From: Amycolatopsis sp.
Lineage (GTDB): Bacteria; Actinomycetota; Actinomycetes; Mycobacteriales; Pseudonocardiaceae
Length of the DNA stretch: 64,000 nt
NCBI RefSeq assembly: GCF_025464955.1
Contig: NZ_JAODNM010000030.1
Location: forward strand, 1-64,000
Direction of reading: 5' to 3'
Shown here: piece after piece, positions 61,198-64,000 of the stretch
Position numbering within the stretch: the first letter of the stretch is position 1
How the letters are laid out: the number at the start of each line of letters is the position of its first letter
Program-made: the position numbers and the translations under genes
The notes under the pieces: generated by a model
The model's database searches: none
Seen by the model: only the letters and a program-made list of their open reading frames with translations
Told to the model about the DNA's origin: nothing

Positions 61198-62169
61198 ATG
61201 AGCAAAGCAACGTCGGAAAGGCCTGGGCGGGGCCGTCTTTCCCCGAGCCACAGCTCGCGCGTGCTGGGATGCGAACCCGTACTGCGTGGCAAGGGGACCG
61301 TTCCTGCCGCCCAAGCACCGAACACCGTAGCGCACCAGCGCAACCCTGCGCCAGCAACCCACATCGGGCTGCCTCAGTCGCACTCGCTGATGCCCTTGCT
61401 GTCCGAACAACACCTCCGCAAGGCGCTTCGCCAGGGCGGCCGCCGCGGATCGAGCTCCGGCGCGGACGGGATGACCTGGGCGAGTCTGCGTCGCGAGGCT
61501 AGCGGCCTGCTCCCTCTGCTCGCACACCAACTCGTCGACGGCACGTGGCAACCCGGCCCGCTGCGCGAGATCGAGATACCGACCTACACCGGCAAGCGGA
61601 TGCCCACCTTCGTCCCGCCGGTACTCGACCGGCTCGTCCACCGCGCCATGCGCAACGCCATCGAACCCATCCTCGAAGCCCGCGCTTTTCAGGACTGGGT
61701 TTCCGGGTTCCGGCCGCACCGCAACCGGATCACCGCGCTACGCCAAGCCGCCGAGTATCGGCACGCCGGATACCGGTGGGTGGCGGACCTCGACGTCGCC
61801 TCCGTGTCACTAGGAGCCACAGTCGACGAAGCGATCAACTGGGCCGCCGAGCACATCCACGACGGCACTTTCCTCGCCCGCCTGCGTACCGCGCTGGCCG
61901 CCATGCCCGAACCAATCGCGCCCGGATCCGGACTGGCACCCATGCTGATCAACCTTCGTCTGTCGCAAGTAGACAGGTCAGTGGGTGGGCTTCGGGTCGT
62001 GCGGTTCGCCGACAACTACGCGGTCTTCGCCCGAACCCAACAAGAAGCCGAGGAGGCGTTCTGGGCTATCAGTGATGCTCTCCTCCGGATGCGTCTGCGT
62101 CCCAACGAGACCAAGAGCCGGATCCGCGCCGACGCAAACGTCGAAGACCTGTTCTTGATCGGGGGATAG
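61198..62169 (+). CDS. Reverse-transcriptase-like protein with altered active site
   Basis: The 323-residue protein follows group II-type RT order. ALRQGGRRGSSSGADGMTW is RT1; REIEIPTYTGKRMPTFVPPV with LDRLVHRAMRNAIEPI is RT2; AGYRWVADLDVASVSLGAT is motif A, with its first Asp kept. IAPGSGLAPMLINLRLSQVD is motif B, VVRFADNYAVFARTQQEAEE is motif C with FADN instead of YADD, and MRLRPNETKSRI is RT6. Thumb and maturase domains are absent. AGGAGG precedes ATG 61198; ATG 61390 begins the conserved part, so the interval could also hold an RNA. Confidence 0.75.
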   Translation: MSKATSERPGRGRLSPSHSSRVLGCEPVLRGKGTVPAAQAPNTVAHQRNPAPATHIGLPQSHSLMPLLSEQHLRKALRQGGRRGSSSGADGMTWASLRREASGLLPLLAHQLVDGTWQPGPLREIEIPTYTGKRMPTFVPPVLDRLVHRAMRNAIEPILEARAFQDWVSGFRPHRNRITALRQAAEYRHAGYRWVADLDVASVSLGATVDEAINWAAEHIHDGTFLARLRTALAAMPEPIAPGSGLAPMLINLRLSQVDRSVGGLRVVRFADNYAVFARTQQEAEEAFWAISDALLRMRLRPNETKSRIRADANVEDLFLIGG

Positions 62170-62172
62170 GTC

Positions 62173-62724
62173 ATGGACCTGGAGTGGATCGAAGTCCCCG
62201 GCGGGGTGTGCCAGTTCGGCGACGACGCCCGTACCGTCCTCATCCACACCCTGTTGTGGACGCGCACCCCGATCGCGTACGGCAACCTGCCCGACCCGCC
62301 TGCCAACCCGCGGTTCCCGGTCACCGAGGTCAACCACGCCGAGGCCGCCGAGATCGCCACGCAGCTCGGCGGACGACTGCCCCGCTCGGCGGAGTGGGAG
62401 TGGATGGCAGCCGGACCACAACGCCGACGCTGGCCCTGGGGCGATCAGGAATGGCAACCGGCGTACGCGAACCTGCGCGACTCCGGACACGGCTCGGTCA
62501 CTCCGGTCGACACCCATCCGTACGGAGCGACCCCCGAAGGGCTGCTCGATGTGGCCGGAAACATCTGGGAATGGACCTCCAGCACAGCGATGGGCGAAGG
62601 TGCGGTCCTGCGCGGCGGCTCCTACGCCGCGCCACCGCTGTACGCGAGGTGCACCTTCCTCAACGCCGCACCGACCGAGTTGCGCTCGCCCGGCATCGGC
62701 CTGCGGGTGGTGCGCGAACCATGA
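62173..62724 (+). CDS. Small FGE-sulfatase-fold (SUMF1-like) protein
   Basis: The 183-residue protein has the FGE/C-type-lectin signature: MDLEWIEVPGGVCQFGDDAR, FPVTEVNHAEAAEIATQLGG, RLPRSAEWEWMAAG, RRWPWGDQEWQPAYANLRDS, YGATPEGLLDVAGNIWEWTS, AVLRGGSYAAP, and IGLRVVREP. It is shorter than true FGEs, and the paired catalytic cysteines are not evident. It may be a binding rather than an oxidising domain, as in diversity-generating-element targets. It follows the RT gene by three bases. Confidence 0.82.
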   Translation: MDLEWIEVPGGVCQFGDDARTVLIHTLLWTRTPIAYGNLPDPPANPRFPVTEVNHAEAAEIATQLGGRLPRSAEWEWMAAGPQRRRWPWGDQEWQPAYANLRDSGHGSVTPVDTHPYGATPEGLLDVAGNIWEWTSSTAMGEGAVLRGGSYAAPPLYARCTFLNAAPTELRSPGIGLRVVREP

Positions 62725-63212
62725 CAACCAGGCAGTACTCGCCGGAGCAGCCGCTCGCACCGAAGCAGGGACTGATCATCCTCAACTGCTCCCGCGATAA
62801 GCTCGTCACCAGCAGACCGATCCCGGCATGGGATCTCTACCAAGGCGCCTGCGTCCCACCGTTGCGCGAACATTTCGCCGACCACCCAGCCCGACGGGCA
62901 CGGACCCGGATCCTGTCGGCAGCCCACGGCCTGCTGCGCCCCGATGATGTGATCAACACCTACGACCGGCGCCTCACCACCAAGGCACAAGCCCTCGCGC
63001 TACACAACAAGACGGTGTCGGCCCAACTGGACGCCGAGTTCACCGCCGCGCCCAACCTGAGCCGCATGCTGATCATCGTCGAACCGCTCTACCTGCTCGC
63101 ACTCCAGCGCGCGTTCGACCACCTCGACCGGCTGGACGTCACGTCGATCATGCCTGGCCCGTGGGCCTGGACCGACGGGCTCGCCGTCCTGACGCGATGG
63201 GGATGGGCATGA
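62721..63212 (+). CDS. DUF6884-like protein
   Basis: The 163-residue protein has LIILNCSRDKLVTSRPIPAW with LYQGACVPPLREHF, then RTRILSAAHGLLRPDDVINT and YDRRLT. This is the pattern CS..K ... LY ... ILSA.HGLL.PD..I..YD seen in DUF6884 proteins, which occur in phage and modification loci. The C-terminus is compact and helical. ATGA overlaps on both sides. Biochemical activity is not known to me. Confidence 0.68.
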   Translation: MTTRQYSPEQPLAPKQGLIILNCSRDKLVTSRPIPAWDLYQGACVPPLREHFADHPARRARTRILSAAHGLLRPDDVINTYDRRLTTKAQALALHNKTVSAQLDAEFTAAPNLSRMLIIVEPLYLLALQRAFDHLDRLDVTSIMPGPWAWTDGLAVLTRWGWA

Positions 63213-64000
63213 CGACCACCTTGTTCGACGAGCTGGCTCGCCGCAACAACCTGCATGCCAGCAGCACGCACGGCTGGGAAGCGATAGCCGGGATCGGCTG
63301 GCACGAGCCCACCAGATCCGACCTGTGGCTGGCCAACAGCCGTTCGGTGTCCGTGGTCATCCCGGCGTGCGATGTCGCGTACTGCCTGCCAGCGGTGCTC
63401 AACGCGCTGGAAGACCAGCACCACCGGTTCGAGTTCGAGGTCATCGTCGTTGACGACGCGAGCAGCGATGACACCGCCACCATCGCCGACACCCATCCCA
63501 TCGTCACCCATGCGGTCCGATTGCCCCAGCGCATGGGCGCGGCCACCGCGCGCAACCTCGGCACCGCGCTCGCGCAGGGACAAACGGTGCTCTACCTCGA
63601 CGCCGACATGGTATTGCCCCCGCATGTAATCACCGATATCGCCGCCCGCGCCTCGGACACCACCGTGCTCGTCGGCTTCCGCCACAACCTGCCCTACGAC
63701 CTCCACCAGGGCGGGCACGGCGTCCTCGCTCAACACCCGAACCTCGCCGCGGACCACCGGGTTACCTGGCGACCTCCGGTCGGTAAGCCTCTGCTCTACA
63801 CCGGCATTACCTTCACCGAACCGCTCGACGGGCGCCCGCTGGACGCCACCCACGACTTCGTCGATCTTGGGCACGGCCAGCGCTACTACGACTGGGACCT
63901 CGCCCGCATGGTCGTCACCGCACTGCTCGCCGTGCCACGAGCCGCCGTGCTCAACGTTGGCGGCTTCGATGCGGAATTCAGCCGGATCGGCTGGGGCATG
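63209..64000 (+). CDS. Family 2 glycosyltransferase (partial, cut by window end)
   Basis: 264 codons are visible. The GT-A domain starts RSVSVVIPACDVAYCLPAVL, with EVIVVDDASSDDTATIAD (nucleotide-binding DD), RMGAATARNLGTALAQGQ and VLYLDADMVLPPHV (metal-binding DxD). The end GFDAEFSRIGWGM matches the GT2 pattern G.fDe.f....w. It is coupled by ATGA to the DUF6884-like gene. The acceptor is unknown. Confidence 0.88.
   Translation, partial: MTTTLFDELARRNNLHASSTHGWEAIAGIGWHEPTRSDLWLANSRSVSVVIPACDVAYCLPAVLNALEDQHHRFEFEVIVVDDASSDDTATIADTHPIVTHAVRLPQRMGAATARNLGTALAQGQTVLYLDADMVLPPHVITDIAARASDTTVLVGFRHNLPYDLHQGGHGVLAQHPNLAADHRVTWRPPVGKPLLYTGITFTEPLDGRPLDATHDFVDLGHGQRYYDWDLARMVVTALLAVPRAAVLNVGGFDAEFSRIGWGM

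Noticed and set aside
61186..62724. Diversity-generating retroelement
   Set aside because: The RT-like gene next to an FGE-fold gene suggested this, but no template/variable repeat pair or Avd-like gene was seen and the RT has FADN in motif C.
1..64000. CRISPR arrays and tRNA genes
   Set aside because: No regularly spaced identical repeats and no cloverleaf with a TTCGA-type loop and acceptor stem were found by reading. A tRNAscan run would be decisive.

Overview
The window is GC-rich DNA from an actinomycete. The TGA-ended genes, frequent GTG starts, ATGA/GTGA overlaps, Flp/tad pilus locus, actinobacterial-type conjugation genes and Replic_Relax protein suggest a member of the Pseudonocardiaceae or a close relative. 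The genus is not decided by the sequence. I saw no rRNA gene, tRNA gene or CRISPR array.

Region 1 (1-11600) is a patchwork of mobile and conflict genes. It starts with the right end of an IS3-family element inserted in an Rhs gene, of which only the C-terminal core, toxin tip and a likely S1-fold immunity gene remain. A serine recombinase with a replaced C-terminus follows. Next comes a minus-strand block of a beta-rich protein, an 1101-residue helical protein and a PIN nuclease, which resembles a defence cassette. A tyrosine integrase with an AbrB-like partner and a recombinase-domain protein without a catalytic domain close the region.

Region 2 (11650-37450) looks like an integrative conjugative element. 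A minus-strand operon with 4-bp overlaps encodes a degenerate methyltransferase, an N4/N6-type DNA methyltransferase, a C5-cytosine methyltransferase and a PP-loop enzyme. A plus-strand transfer operon encodes a sigma-like HTH protein, pilin-like subunit, TrbL/VirB6-like channel, PrgI-like protein, VirB4 and VirD4 ATPases, a Replic_Relax protein and a transglycosylase/NlpC-P60 cell-wall hydrolase. No classical relaxase was recognised. A second minus-strand operon has a MoxR-like AAA+ ATPase, a VWA protein with an HExxH motif and several small proteins. A RAMA-domain protein and a winged-helix protein lie at its far end.

Region 3 (38278-56202) is a tad/Flp pilus locus, from prepilin peptidase, lipoprotein, secreted PKD-like protein, CpaB, MinD-like, CpaF, TadB, TadC, Flp and TadE-like proteins to a LysM-BTAD regulator. 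It is interrupted by an oppositely oriented three-gene integrase element (42736-46437).

Region 4 (56225-64000) holds an SDR oxidoreductase, an XRE regulator and a compact plus-strand operon: four small genes, QueC, a reverse-transcriptase-like protein with FADN in place of YADD, a small FGE-fold protein, a DUF6884-like protein and a family 2 glycosyltransferase cut by the window end. This operon, the dual-frame coding inside the cytosine methyltransferase gene and the MoxR/VWA operon with its unusual leader are the strongest candidates for undescribed biology.
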